A stretch of 64,000 bases of DNA from an uncultured Bacteroidales bacterium (GTDB taxonomy: Bacteria; Bacteroidota; Bacteroidia; Bacteroidales; F082): NCBI GenBank assembly GCA_905234275.1, contig CAJOHD010000001.1, positions 564,838 to 628,837 of the forward strand, read 5' to 3'. This document shows positions 16,106 to 25,178 of this stretch, piece after piece. The translations under genes and the position numbers were made by a program. The notes under the pieces were generated by a model, which saw nothing but the letters and a program-made list of their open reading frames with translations, did not search any database and had not been told where the DNA came from. Position 1 is the first letter of the stretch, and the number at the start of each line of letters is the position of its first letter.

Positions 16106-17847
16106 ACTCACAGATATTCCATCCTTTTGTGCTCCCGTTTGTGCTCGGCATGGCTTTCGTGCTGACGTACTGCCTTGTGGGGCTTATTAGAGTTATTTTA
16201 CAGCTGCCTAAGGACGACAGAAAGCAGTTTCTGCGCTCTTTGGTAACACCAAAGACAGCATGGGCTAACATTCGCGATCTTTTTGGCGACTGCCTCTTCC
16301 ATGTGAAGATTTGGAAACGCAACCCTCTTTTGGGTTATATGCACTCAGCTATCGCTTTCGGCTGGTTCATGATAATCGTGATAGGCCATATCATGCTCTT
16401 TACCTTGAAACCACTTGAAGGCGTTGAGGTTGAAGGCTTTGCGCGTACATTCACGAACTTCTATTATCCGATTTTCTTCAAATATTTTGCTGAGGAAACA
16501 CCGGTTTTCGCTTTCCTGATGGATTTCTTCCTCCTGATGATTATCAGCGGTATCTTGATCGCTGTGGTGAAGAAAATCCACTCGAAGATAGTGGGGGTGA
16601 AGCGTGTTACAAAGTTCGGTTTTGCCGATAATATGATTCGTTTCGCTTTGTGGACTATTTTCCCATTCCGACTGATTGCCGAGAAGACAAACATAATGGC
16701 ATTTTGGTGGCTCTATTCCATTGATTTGCTGATATTTATGTTTATGCTGCCGTTTACGAGATATATGCATATCCCGACTGAGGCACTGTTTATTCTAATG
16801 CGTCACGCAGGTTTGAATGCTCGTGAGCCTCGCAAGGGTTATGCTCTTGCACAGCTATATTCTTGTCCTTCATGCGGTCTTTGCATTGATGCATGCCCGA
16901 TGAGCGTAAACGATAAGATGAGTGGCAACACATCGGCTTATTTCATGAAAAAGCTCAGAAACAAAGATTCTGATGAAGCAAAACGCATAGCTGAGACCTG
17001 TCTGATGTGTGGCAAATGCGTGATGGTGTGCCCTGTAAGCATTGAATCGTGCGACATAAAATTCAGCCAGAGAGCGGCTGTACCGTATGAAATTCACAGT
17101 GATCATTCGTACCTAGATGTCATTTCGACCGAAGCGCAGCGTAGTGGAGAAATCTCCTCCAAAGATAAAGTCCTTTATTTCGCTGGCTGTATGACTCAGC
17201 TTACGCCTAAAATCATGCGTGCCATGAAGCAAATCATGGAAACAGCAGGTGAGGAGTACGAATTTTTGGACAAAGACGGTGGTATCTGCTGCGGACGACC
17301 GATGCTGCTTAGTGGAAAAACCGCAGAAGCACAAGCTATGATTGCTAAAAACACCGAGTTGATTAAGAAATCAGGTGCAAAGAAGCTGGTGCTTTCATGT
17401 CCGATTTGTTATAAAGTCTTCAAAGAGGAATATCATCTCGAAGGCATTGAGATTCAGCATCATACGCAGTATATCAATGAGCTTATCAAAAATGGTAAGC
17501 TGAAGGTTAATAAGACCGACGTCAACTATGTTTATCACGATCCATGTGAGCTCGGTCGCGCTTTCGGAGTGTACGATGAGCCTCGTGAAGTTATTGAAAA
17601 CGTTGGTAATCTGCTCAAAGCAAAGTCAGAAAAAGAATTGAGCATCTGCTGCGGTGGAAGCTTGGGTAGCTTCAACCTGACGCAAAAAGAACGCGACGAA
17701 ATTACAAGTAATTCCGTCGCTGATCTGATGTTCAATAATCCTGATGAGATTGTGACAGCTTGCCCGCTGTGTCTTAAGACTTTTGCGCGCAAATCGCCTG
17801 TCCCTGTTAAGGATATAGCCGAATTATTTGTCGTTCATCAAGCTTAA
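16102..17847 (+). CDS. HdrE/HdrD (DsrMK-like) membrane fusion
   Basis: A 581-residue fusion. Residues about 8-225 hold four or five membrane segments resembling the NarI/HdrE/DsrM cytochrome b family, with histidines (MHSAIAFGWF, GHIMLF, RYMHIP) that could bind haem. Next come two [4Fe-4S] motifs (CPSCGLCIDACP about 254-265, CLMCGKCVMVCP about 302-313). Last are two CCG domains (FAGCMTQ, GICCGRPM, SCPICY; then HDPCELG, SICCGGSLG, ACPLCLKTF), as in HdrD and DsrK. Quinone-linked disulfide reduction is the family-based guess. A dispersed intergenic repeat encodes residues 340-352. The 3' end overlaps the convergent mscS-family gene by 24 nt. Confidence 0.88.
   Translation: MNSQIFHPFVLPFVLGMAFVLTYCLVGLIRVILQLPKDDRKQFLRSLVTPKTAWANIRDLFGDCLFHVKIWKRNPLLGYMHSAIAFGWFMIIVIGHIMLFTLKPLEGVEVEGFARTFTNFYYPIFFKYFAEETPVFAFLMDFFLLMIISGILIAVVKKIHSKIVGVKRVTKFGFADNMIRFALWTIFPFRLIAEKTNIMAFWWLYSIDLLIFMFMLPFTRYMHIPTEALFILMRHAGLNAREPRKGYALAQLYSCPSCGLCIDACPMSVNDKMSGNTSAYFMKKLRNKDSDEAKRIAETCLMCGKCVMVCPVSIESCDIKFSQRAAVPYEIHSDHSYLDVISTEAQRSGEISSKDKVLYFAGCMTQLTPKIMRAMKQIMETAGEEYEFLDKDGGICCGRPMLLSGKTAEAQAMIAKNTELIKKSGAKKLVLSCPICYKVFKEEYHLEGIEIQHHTQYINELIKNGKLKVNKTDVNYVYHDPCELGRAFGVYDEPREVIENVGNLLKAKSEKELSICCGGSLGSFNLTQKERDEITSNSVADLMFNNPDEIVTACPLCLKTFARKSPVPVKDIAELFVVHQA
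17119..17157. repeat. Dispersed repeat inside a coding sequence
   Basis: Starts GTCATTTCGACCGAAGCG and ends GTGGAGAAATCTCC, the same family as the repeats at 47060-47180 and 49149-49184. Here it is in frame, encoding VISTEAQRSGEIS between the second Fe-S cluster and the first CCG domain of the membrane fusion protein. Confidence 0.75.
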
Positions 17848-19077
17848 AGAATATGACGAAGGTCTTTGATAGACCTTGAGGTCGAATTGTTTGACCACTG
17901 CATAAACGTGGTCGAAGATGTCGTTTTGTATTGCCTCGTATGAAAGCCAGTCGGTTTGTGCGCTGAAGCAGTAAATCTGGAGCGGCACACCGAATTCAGT
18001 AGGGTCTTTCTGACGCACCAGCATCGTTAGATTGTGATTCAGGTTAGGATTCTGCTTGATATATTCCTGCAGATAAGCCCTGAAAATACCGAGATTCGTC
18101 TGACGACGGCCGTTGACAAGGGTAGAGGTGTCGACATTGTTTTTCTTGTTATATTCAGCAATTTCAGCCTCTTTGTCGGTGATATATTTCGAAACAAGCT
18201 GGAATTTCTTGTATCTTTCGAGCATCTCAGGAGTGCAGAATTTGATTGTGTCGATATCAATTATTATAGAACGAGAGATTCTTCTGCCTCCCGATTCAGT
18301 CATACCGCGCCAGTTGATGAACGGATCGGAAATAAGCGTATATGTTGGGATTGTTGCGATGGTATTATCCCAATTCTTGACTTTTACAGTTGTCAGTCCG
18401 ATATCAATTACGTTACCGTCAGCGTCGCCTTTTACAATCCAGTCACCGATACGCACCATGTCATTGGAAGTCAATTGGATACCTCCGACAAAACCGAGAA
18501 TAGGGTCTTTGAAAACGAGCATCAAAACTGCCGAAAGAGTACCGAGTCCGATTAACAGATCTTTCATGTCTTTGTTTATCAAAACTCCAATAATCAACAA
18601 GATGCAAATCATTATCGCAATAATCTTGGCAACCTGCATGAAGCCCTTCATTGGCTTATTTTTCGATACATCGAATGAATTGTAGATCTCTGATATAGAA
18701 TCGGTTATCGAAATGATTATGCCTGTGAATGTCGTTATTTCACCTATTCTAGCCAATGCATAAATAAACCCGTCAAGCATGTCTAAATCAGGCGCGACAG
18801 CGTAAATCAAGCCTTCAATCATGTAAACTGGTACTAAGAAGGCAATTCGTCTTTCTAACTTTTTACCAAGAAAATAGTCGTCATATTGGAATTTTGTCTT
18901 CCTGATGAGGTTTCCGACAACTCTTTTTAGTAAAAATTTAACAATTAAAAATAGGAGAAACGAAACCACTAAAAGTGTGATGACTCCTATTCCTTGTGAC
19001 AAGTCTTTAGCCCATTCGCCGTCGAAACGCATGCCTAAAAACAATTTTTCTAAAATCTCTAAATATTTGTTTATCAT
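17824..19077 (-). CDS. MscS-family mechanosensitive channel
   Basis: A 417-residue small-conductance mechanosensitive channel of the longer YbdG-like type. Several membrane segments lie in the N-terminal half (about 28-50, 77-95, 105-130, 148-170). The pore-lining helix with the following DPILGFVGGIQL segment is at about 180-205, and then the cytoplasmic beta domain (VRIGDWIVKGDADGNVIDIGLTTVKVKNWDNTI). It releases solutes on osmotic downshock. It lies 34 nt downstream of the lipid kinase gene, so it is probably the third gene of the LtaS-like unit. Confidence 0.92.
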   Translation of the reverse strand: MINKYLEILEKLFLGMRFDGEWAKDLSQGIGVITLLVVSFLLFLIVKFLLKRVVGNLIRKTKFQYDDYFLGKKLERRIAFLVPVYMIEGLIYAVAPDLDMLDGFIYALARIGEITTFTGIIISITDSISEIYNSFDVSKNKPMKGFMQVAKIIAIMICILLIIGVLINKDMKDLLIGLGTLSAVLMLVFKDPILGFVGGIQLTSNDMVRIGDWIVKGDADGNVIDIGLTTVKVKNWDNTIATIPTYTLISDPFINWRGMTESGGRRISRSIIIDIDTIKFCTPEMLERYKKFQLVSKYITDKEAEIAEYNKKNNVDTSTLVNGRRQTNLGIFRAYLQEYIKQNPNLNHNLTMLVRQKDPTEFGVPLQIYCFSAQTDWLSYEAIQNDIFDHVYAVVKQFDLKVYQRPSSYSLSLMNDK

Positions 19078-19111
19078 ATTATTAGTATTTATAATCTATA
19101 ATTTACTTTAA

Positions 19112-20005
19112 TTATTGTTTTGCGGGTGGTAATAAGATATTCAGTGATAATGGATTGATAATTATTTCTAGTTTTTCGGGCATCATCACGGCTTCTCCGT
19201 CGATATTTGCGATTTCTTCTTTATCTCTTATCACCTGGATTTTACTTGCCTTATGGATGTCGACGAAATGCGTCTTGTCGATATGCTGCGTCAGCAGACG
19301 TTCCGCCACGTAAGGCACTTGTATGACATTCGGTTTTTTGAAGATACATACGTCTAAAAGCCCGTCGTTGAGCGAGGCGTGAGGGGAGACAGCAGCGTTG
19401 AAACCGAATTGGTTGCTGTTGGCAAAGGAGATAAACAGCGGCTCGCAGTCGATTTCTTCGTTGTCGTTGAGGATGAGATGATATTTTTCAGGTTTAAACT
19501 TGAAATACTTCTCTGTGACGAGTTTAAAATATGTTTTGAAGCCTCTGTTGGGGTCTTTTGCAAAGAAATCGGCTATGATGGCGTCAAAACCCACTCCGGC
19601 AATGCTCACAAATGGCACTCCGTTCATGGTTGCAGTGTCAATTTTAGCTTTTACGCCTTTATTTATGACCTCAGTGATGACTTTTTTAGGTTTTAAAGGC
19701 AGATGCAGATGTCGTGCTAGTCCGTTTCCTGAGCCGTAAGGAACGATAGCAAAAGTCTGTTTTGCTCCAATCATGTTGGTAGCAACCTCGTTGATGGTAC
19801 CGTCACCACCTACTGCCACAATGATATCATATTGATTTTCAATGGCTCGCTTCGTGAGCTCGGCAGCATGACCGCCATATTCCGTAAGCGTGATGGTGTA
19901 GTCGTATTTGTCCTTGTCAATCAATTCATCAACAATCGAAGGGAACTTCGACTTGTCGTGATGACCTGAAATCGGGTTGACAATAAACAAAATCTTCTCT
20001 TTCAT
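19112..20005 (-). CDS. Diacylglycerol/lipid kinase (YegS/DgkB family)
   Basis: A 297-residue lipid kinase of the DAGK catalytic family. The nucleotide-binding GGDGT is at 66-70 within VAVGGDGTINEVAT, followed by YGSGNGLARHL, and the C-terminal beta-sandwich contains NIDGEAVMMPE. The family phosphorylates diacylglycerol or related lipids at the inner face of the membrane. Its start overlaps the stop of the LtaS-like gene by 4 nt. Diacylglycerol is the by-product of LtaS-type phosphoglycerol transfer, so a recycling role is a natural inference. Confidence 0.92.
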   Translation of the reverse strand: MKEKILFIVNPISGHHDKSKFPSIVDELIDKDKYDYTITLTEYGGHAAELTKRAIENQYDIIVAVGGDGTINEVATNMIGAKQTFAIVPYGSGNGLARHLHLPLKPKKVITEVINKGVKAKIDTATMNGVPFVSIAGVGFDAIIADFFAKDPNRGFKTYFKLVTEKYFKFKPEKYHLILNDNEEIDCEPLFISFANSNQFGFNAAVSPHASLNDGLLDVCIFKKPNVIQVPYVAERLLTQHIDKTHFVDIHKASKIQVIRDKEEIANIDGEAVMMPEKLEIIINPLSLNILLPPAKQ

Positions 20006-21930
20006 TGTATGTATAACTTGTTGTTAATCATTCTGTTATTATACTGCTGCAGGCGCATTCTGAACTTGTTATTGAGCTCATCCCAAGTTTCGTTATTGCC
20101 TTCATGATAAAGGTTTTTGGTCAGACAAGGGTCTTCTTCAATATCAAATACAGCAGTAATGTTTTGCCCGTCTGATTGCAGCATGTATTTCCCATCGGAA
20201 TATTGATAGATATTGTTGAGATAGCTTGCAAAACAAGGCTCTTGCAGACTATCGAACACGTTTCTGCCGAAAGTGAATATGGTGTCGTTATAACCAAGAG
20301 CCGCCAACAAGCTGATTCCAATGTCGGTTTGTTGCGCCATGATATTGGTTTTCAATGGTTTAATGACGTTTGGCGCATAAAAAGCCGTCACAATCTGATA
20401 CTGCCCGTAGCCATTGAGGTAATTGTCGAAACGATGTTCAGGGTTCACATGGTCGCCGACGATAACGAAGATGGTGCTGTCGAACCAGCTGTAATCACTG
20501 ATGGTTTCGAAGAAATGACGCATTGCATCGTCGGTGTAACGCATCGTTTTCTCGAAATCTGTTTGGTAATTACCTTCCGGTAGCTCATAACCTTTTGGAA
20601 GCTTGAACGGATGGTGGGACGACAGTGTGAAAACGCTAGCAGCAAATGGTTTTTTCATCCCATTAACCTTTTGTGCGGTGAATTGCAGAAACGGCATATC
20701 GGAAATGCCCCAGGTTCCGTCGTAATCGTCGTCGTTACCATATTCGTTGCGTCCATAATAGCTGTCAAAACCTGCAGAAAGGGCAGAGGCGTCGAAATTC
20801 ATGGTGCCGTTGTTTCCGCCGTGGAAAAACGCTGTCGAATAGCCGTGTTTCTTTAAAATACTGCCTATTCCATCAAGTCGGTTCATTGCATAACGCGACT
20901 CCACATAATCTTTTGACATTAAAGACGGTAGTCCCGAAAGTATGGACGTTACAGCCTCAATCGACTGTCTTCCGTTGGCCATCCCGTTGAAACTCAGGCT
21001 GTTAGTAAGTAACGAATCAAGAAAAGGAGTCAGCGACTCGTCTCGGTTTTGGTTGTAAAACTTCACCATCTCTTGTCCGTGACTCTCCAAAATGATTATG
21101 AAAATATTGTAATCTGGAATGTTCTTGTCGATAAAACGATTGATTGTCAAATCCTTACGAATAGGAGAGTAGAGATGCTCCAGCTCTTCGTCATCATAGA
21201 AATGTAGCGGTTTCAACACATTGCCGGAATTACCGCGCCCGATGGTGAACGGAGTGTTCAAAACCAGCGGGATGTTCTGTGTTTTCGTGTAATTCGCGGC
21301 AGTGATTATGCTGATCGGTTTGTTCTGCAAACCTCCTCTGAGACCAATGATTGATAGAGCGACAAGAGCTAAAAATGCCAATGAACGCGTTACGTACCAA
21401 TACTTTCTGTGGATTATGACAGGAGGTTTTACTCTCGTTTTCCTTGTGAGAATGATTATCGCAAACAAAAACACAAAGAAAACGACTATCATGAACCAAA
21501 AATCGACAATAAACTGCTTTACCAAACCACCCTGATTGTCGTCTGTATGTTGGATAAAACCGAATAGTTCGGAGGTCATTCGCTTGTCAATATAGCGGTA
21601 ATAAATGACGTCTATAAGATTTAAAGTAATACTTAAAGTATTTGTTATAACAAAAAGAGTGTCAATGATTTTGCAATATACTTTATTATACTTAAATTCA
21701 AACGGAATACCATAAAAAACAAGGAATGGAAGGTTTGCGATTATGAGTGTCCAGACGTCGAAACGCATCCCGATAAAGAACAAGCGGAACTGTTCTCCGA
21801 TACTGAGATCAGGGAAGTTGCCGGTGTTGAAAATGAACAGCAGCCAACGGCTTATGGCAAGCAGAATCAGCATCACACCGAGGCGGATGACGAACACTTT
21901 CCATAAATCGATTCTCCTATTTGACCACAT
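20002..21930 (-). CDS. LtaS/MdoB-like membrane transferase
   Basis: A 642-residue protein with five N-terminal membrane segments (about 10-190) and a large extracytoplasmic sulfatase/alkaline-phosphatase-fold domain. Metal-site motifs are IIILESHGQEMV and VIVGDHVNPEHR. The likely nucleophile is the Ser of NGRQSIEAVTS, where LtaS uses Thr. The family transfers phosphoglycerol or phosphoethanolamine from lipids to envelope polymers. Gram-negative Bacteroidota lack classical lipoteichoic acid, so the acceptor is unknown. First gene of an operon with the lipid kinase and MscS channel. Confidence 0.9.
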   Translation of the reverse strand: MWSNRRIDLWKVFVIRLGVMLILLAISRWLLFIFNTGNFPDLSIGEQFRLFFIGMRFDVWTLIIANLPFLVFYGIPFEFKYNKVYCKIIDTLFVITNTLSITLNLIDVIYYRYIDKRMTSELFGFIQHTDDNQGGLVKQFIVDFWFMIVVFFVFLFAIIILTRKTRVKPPVIIHRKYWYVTRSLAFLALVALSIIGLRGGLQNKPISIITAANYTKTQNIPLVLNTPFTIGRGNSGNVLKPLHFYDDEELEHLYSPIRKDLTINRFIDKNIPDYNIFIIILESHGQEMVKFYNQNRDESLTPFLDSLLTNSLSFNGMANGRQSIEAVTSILSGLPSLMSKDYVESRYAMNRLDGIGSILKKHGYSTAFFHGGNNGTMNFDASALSAGFDSYYGRNEYGNDDDYDGTWGISDMPFLQFTAQKVNGMKKPFAASVFTLSSHHPFKLPKGYELPEGNYQTDFEKTMRYTDDAMRHFFETISDYSWFDSTIFVIVGDHVNPEHRFDNYLNGYGQYQIVTAFYAPNVIKPLKTNIMAQQTDIGISLLAALGYNDTIFTFGRNVFDSLQEPCFASYLNNIYQYSDGKYMLQSDGQNITAVFDIEEDPCLTKNLYHEGNNETWDELNNKFRMRLQQYNNRMINNKLYIQ

Positions 21931-21944
21931 GAAATTATTTTTTG

Positions 21945-21952
21945 CAAAGGTA
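21945..21952 (-). promoter_or_regulatory. Promoter of the LtaS-like operon
   Basis: TACCTTTG followed by C on the minus strand. The predicted leader is only about 10 nt. Confidence 0.65.
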
Positions 21953-21974
21953 ATAAAATAATATCAAAAAATCA

Positions 21975-21982
21975 TATCTTTG
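21975..21982 (+). promoter_or_regulatory. Promoter of the M23 peptidase gene
   Basis: TATCTTTG, 19 nt before ATG 22002, divergent from the LtaS-like promoter 22 bp away. Confidence 0.65.
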
Positions 21983-22001
21983 TAAAATAAATTTATTGAA
22001 G

Positions 22002-23717
22002 ATGAGATACAGATTTTTGTTTTGCTTTTTGTTGATAATCAGTACTTTATGTGCTCAAAATCAGACTGGTTATCCTGTTTATCCCAATCCGATGAATATC
22101 CCGATGAGTCTTTCGGCAACATTTGGCGAGTTGCGCAATAACGCTTTTCATGCCGGTGTCGATATCAAGACAGGAGGCGAGATAGGCAAGAAGGTATATG
22201 CTGTAGCTGATGGATATGTTAGTCGTATAGGTGTTTCGCCATACGGTTATGGAAATGTGGTGTATGTTACTCATAATGATGGATATATGTCGGTTTACGC
22301 ACATCTCGACAGCTTCAATTCAAAGATTGGAAAATATGTTAAAGCCAAACAGCTCGCAAGCAAGTCGTTCAAGCAGAATCTGTTTCTTGAAAAAGATGAA
22401 ATTCCTGTAAAATGCGGTGATTTTCTTGGACTTAGCGGCAATAGCGGCGGTTCGGGCGGACCTCATCTGCATTATGAACTCCGTGATGCGAACCAGCGTC
22501 CGATGAATCCATACCTTTTTGGATTTAAAGTGAACGACAAAATCAAGCCAATAATCAATGGTATTGCATTGTATCCCAAAGAGTTATCTTCAGTTAACGG
22601 CTCGGACTCTGACGCATATTTTAAGCTGAATAACAATAATGGAAGTTATTATGTTGAAAATGGCAATATCAAAGTCAATGGAACTGTTTATTTTGGCATT
22701 TCTGCTTGCGATCAGGCTGATGGATCATCTAACAAAAATGGTGTTTATTCGATAGAGCTTTTCGCTGATAACAGATTGATATTCAGTATTTTATTTGATA
22801 AATATTCGTATGATGAGACACGTTATGTCAATAGTTTGATTGACTATAAAAAATTTGTCAACGATAAAATCAGATATGTCAGAAGTGAGATTGACGAGTA
22901 CAATATCCTTGATTTATATGGTGAACAGAGTGGTAGCGTGACGTTGAAAGAGGGCGATGAGGTTGAAATGAAATATGTCGTTAAAGATTTTTGGGGCAAT
23001 ACTTCGACAGTGAATTTCACACTTGTTGGCGATAAACCTTTGGAGGAATATTCTGATAATCAATATAGTAGGAGCTATTATCGTGTTGACGGCAAGAATG
23101 AAGTGGAGGTGGGACTGGATGGTTTTACTGCCAAAATACCGAAAAAAGCGTTTTATAAATTTGAATATGTGCTGGCGCGTCAGCTTGATACAATTCCGAA
23201 TATTGCTTCTGATTATGCTTATGTTTTGGGTACAGAAGATATCCCGGTTCAAAAGAATATTGAAATCAAGATTCGTCCGGCCGAGAAGTTTGCCAAATCG
23301 GACAAATTATATGTGGTTTGTGTTGCAAAAGACGGAAAATTCAGCTCTATCGGAGGCAAACTGGTTGACGGTCAGGTTGTTGCGAACGTCAGAAAACTCG
23401 GGACTTATGCTCTCGCAATAGATGACAAAGCTCCGGAAGTTACACCTCAGAATTTCAAAAACAATTCCAAGATTATAAAATGTAAACGATTGAAAATCAA
23501 GATAAAAGATACTGGAGTCGGCATTGATAAATATGACATTTACCTTAATGGGAAATGGGTCGTCGGTGCATACGACGCTAAAAACGACCTTTTGTTCTAT
23601 GATGTCGACGAGTATCTTAAGTTAGGCAACAATAAGATGGAAGTCGTTGTTACTGATGCTGTTGGCAACAAACGGCATTGTATCTACAATATTATTCGCG
23701 AGAATCCGAAGAAGTAA
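22002..23717 (+). CDS. M23 (LytM-type) peptidase
   Basis: An exported 571-residue protein with signal peptide 1-18 (ending LCAQ) and an M23 zinc endopeptidase domain at about 25-175. All zinc and catalytic positions are present: H50 and D54 (HAGVD), H101 (YAHL), H155 and H157 (PHLHYE). It should cut peptidoglycan cross-bridges in the periplasm. A long beta-rich C-terminal part (about 180-570), with Ig-like pieces, has no recognised function. ATG 22002 is preferred over TTG 21996. The last 26 nt overlap the convergent lipoprotein gene. Confidence 0.92.
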   Translation: MRYRFLFCFLLIISTLCAQNQTGYPVYPNPMNIPMSLSATFGELRNNAFHAGVDIKTGGEIGKKVYAVADGYVSRIGVSPYGYGNVVYVTHNDGYMSVYAHLDSFNSKIGKYVKAKQLASKSFKQNLFLEKDEIPVKCGDFLGLSGNSGGSGGPHLHYELRDANQRPMNPYLFGFKVNDKIKPIINGIALYPKELSSVNGSDSDAYFKLNNNNGSYYVENGNIKVNGTVYFGISACDQADGSSNKNGVYSIELFADNRLIFSILFDKYSYDETRYVNSLIDYKKFVNDKIRYVRSEIDEYNILDLYGEQSGSVTLKEGDEVEMKYVVKDFWGNTSTVNFTLVGDKPLEEYSDNQYSRSYYRVDGKNEVEVGLDGFTAKIPKKAFYKFEYVLARQLDTIPNIASDYAYVLGTEDIPVQKNIEIKIRPAEKFAKSDKLYVVCVAKDGKFSSIGGKLVDGQVVANVRKLGTYALAIDDKAPEVTPQNFKNNSKIIKCKRLKIKIKDTGVGIDKYDIYLNGKWVVGAYDAKNDLLFYDVDEYLKLGNNKMEVVVTDAVGNKRHCIYNIIRENPKK

Positions 23718-25176
23718 CGTATTGATAAGCCCCAGCGTCTGGTCTGTCGCCTCTGTCAACACCATCCAAATCGAATCTCAAATCGCCTATTGAATAGCAT
23801 GGATTGGCTATTCCTATTGCACTTGACAGAGTGTCGAGGTGGAAATCGAATTCTGTCGGAAGCTTGAATTTCGGGTCTTTGTTAAACACGCATGACTCAT
23901 AAAGCTGTGTTAATTGCGGTCTTTCCGTGCGAACCAAGCTGTTTTTGAACTTATATGTCGTGTCGGCAACGGGGTAGAAGTTTGTGCTGAATTCCTCGTT
24001 TCTGTTGCCATAAACGATGCTGTTGATGATATCGCATTCAAAAGGAATCGCGTAAGTGTTTCCATCAGTTGGATCTGTGTATAAGTTATTGAAGAACAAT
24101 GCTTCAGCTTTTCTGACTGAATGGACCCAGTAGTTGGCGATAGTGTTGTGTTGGAACAGGTATTCGCCGCCTCCGGTGAGTGCAACACAGTAGTTTCCGC
24201 AGTTGTTTACTAGCGTATTCGACATGCTGATGCTGTAGCAGCTGGCGTAAAGCCCGATTCCTGTGTGGTTTTCGATTATTGTGTTTGAGATATATGTAGG
24301 CTCCATGTTATTTTTGAGCATACGCTCGATTTGAAGCCCTATAAAGCCATTTCTGATGATTGCGTGATTGATGTTATGTCCGTGCCCTTCGCGTGCCTCC
24401 ATGAGCCAAATTCGGTCCCATTGACCCGGCTGATCGTCATAATATGACTCAAGTCTATCTCCTTGAAAAACAACCGGGTTCTCTGCAGTTCCGTTAACAA
24501 TCAGCTGACCTTCGCTCCAAGCCCATAATCCTGAACCGCCGTGGAAATACACATGCGTTCCCGGTTCAATCGTTAGAGTGCCGTCAGAATCGATAAGTGC
24601 CACATTATAAATGACATACGGTCTCTCTGCTGTCCAATGGACGTCGGTGTTCACGGAATCGGTAATGGCAACATAATAATTGGTGTAATGTCCGTTCTGG
24701 TCAGGGAAAATACCCTTTTTGCCGATGATGTAATGCGCGTTTTGACCGTATGCGGTTAAGTTGACCACGCTTTCATTGCCGTTTGTGTTGAAAATAAGGC
24801 GGTCCTGAACGAAAAACGGGTTGTTATCGTCGTTTGGGTTTATCGTAACCTTGATAAACACGTAGAGGCTGTCTTTTGCGTAAATTTCCTTGTCGCTGAA
24901 CGATGTCCCTGCTTGTCCGTCGACGTTGATGCTGTATGGCGAAGAACTGCCCCCTTCAAGTTTTATCGAACTGATTTTTAAACTTTCAGAGTTGTCGTTG
25001 TAAATCATCAGAATCCTTGTCGAGGAGCCTATGCTGGTGAAGACAGTGTCGAAAGCGATGGTGTCGGTCGAGAGTCTTATATTCTTCGAAGGACTGTCGG
25101 AAAATACCTGTTTTTTACGACATGATACCGTAAAAACGATTGTTAATAACAATATGATTGTTAAATATTTACGCAT
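23692..25176 (-). CDS. Beta-helix repeat lipoprotein
   Basis: A 494-residue exported protein. Lipoprotein signal 1-18 with Cys19 (FTVSC) is followed by an Ig-like beta-sandwich (about 25-150) and a right-handed parallel beta-helix (about 180-440) with recurring N-rich turns (NHAIIRNGFIGLQI, SNTIIENHTGIGLYA, SNTLVNNCGNYCV). The end GVDRGDRPDAGAYQY is the common terminus of Bacteroidota beta-helix proteins. The beta-helix could bind or cleave a polysaccharide, but no catalytic residues can be assigned. It lies 2 nt after the thioredoxin-like gene. Confidence 0.82.
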   Translation of the reverse strand: MRKYLTIILLLTIVFTVSCRKKQVFSDSPSKNIRLSTDTIAFDTVFTSIGSSTRILMIYNDNSESLKISSIKLEGGSSSPYSINVDGQAGTSFSDKEIYAKDSLYVFIKVTINPNDDNNPFFVQDRLIFNTNGNESVVNLTAYGQNAHYIIGKKGIFPDQNGHYTNYYVAITDSVNTDVHWTAERPYVIYNVALIDSDGTLTIEPGTHVYFHGGSGLWAWSEGQLIVNGTAENPVVFQGDRLESYYDDQPGQWDRIWLMEAREGHGHNINHAIIRNGFIGLQIERMLKNNMEPTYISNTIIENHTGIGLYASCYSISMSNTLVNNCGNYCVALTGGGEYLFQHNTIANYWVHSVRKAEALFFNNLYTDPTDGNTYAIPFECDIINSIVYGNRNEEFSTNFYPVADTTYKFKNSLVRTERPQLTQLYESCVFNKDPKFKLPTEFDFHLDTLSSAIGIANPCYSIGDLRFDLDGVDRGDRPDAGAYQYVTSSDSRE

Positions 25177-25178
25177 CT

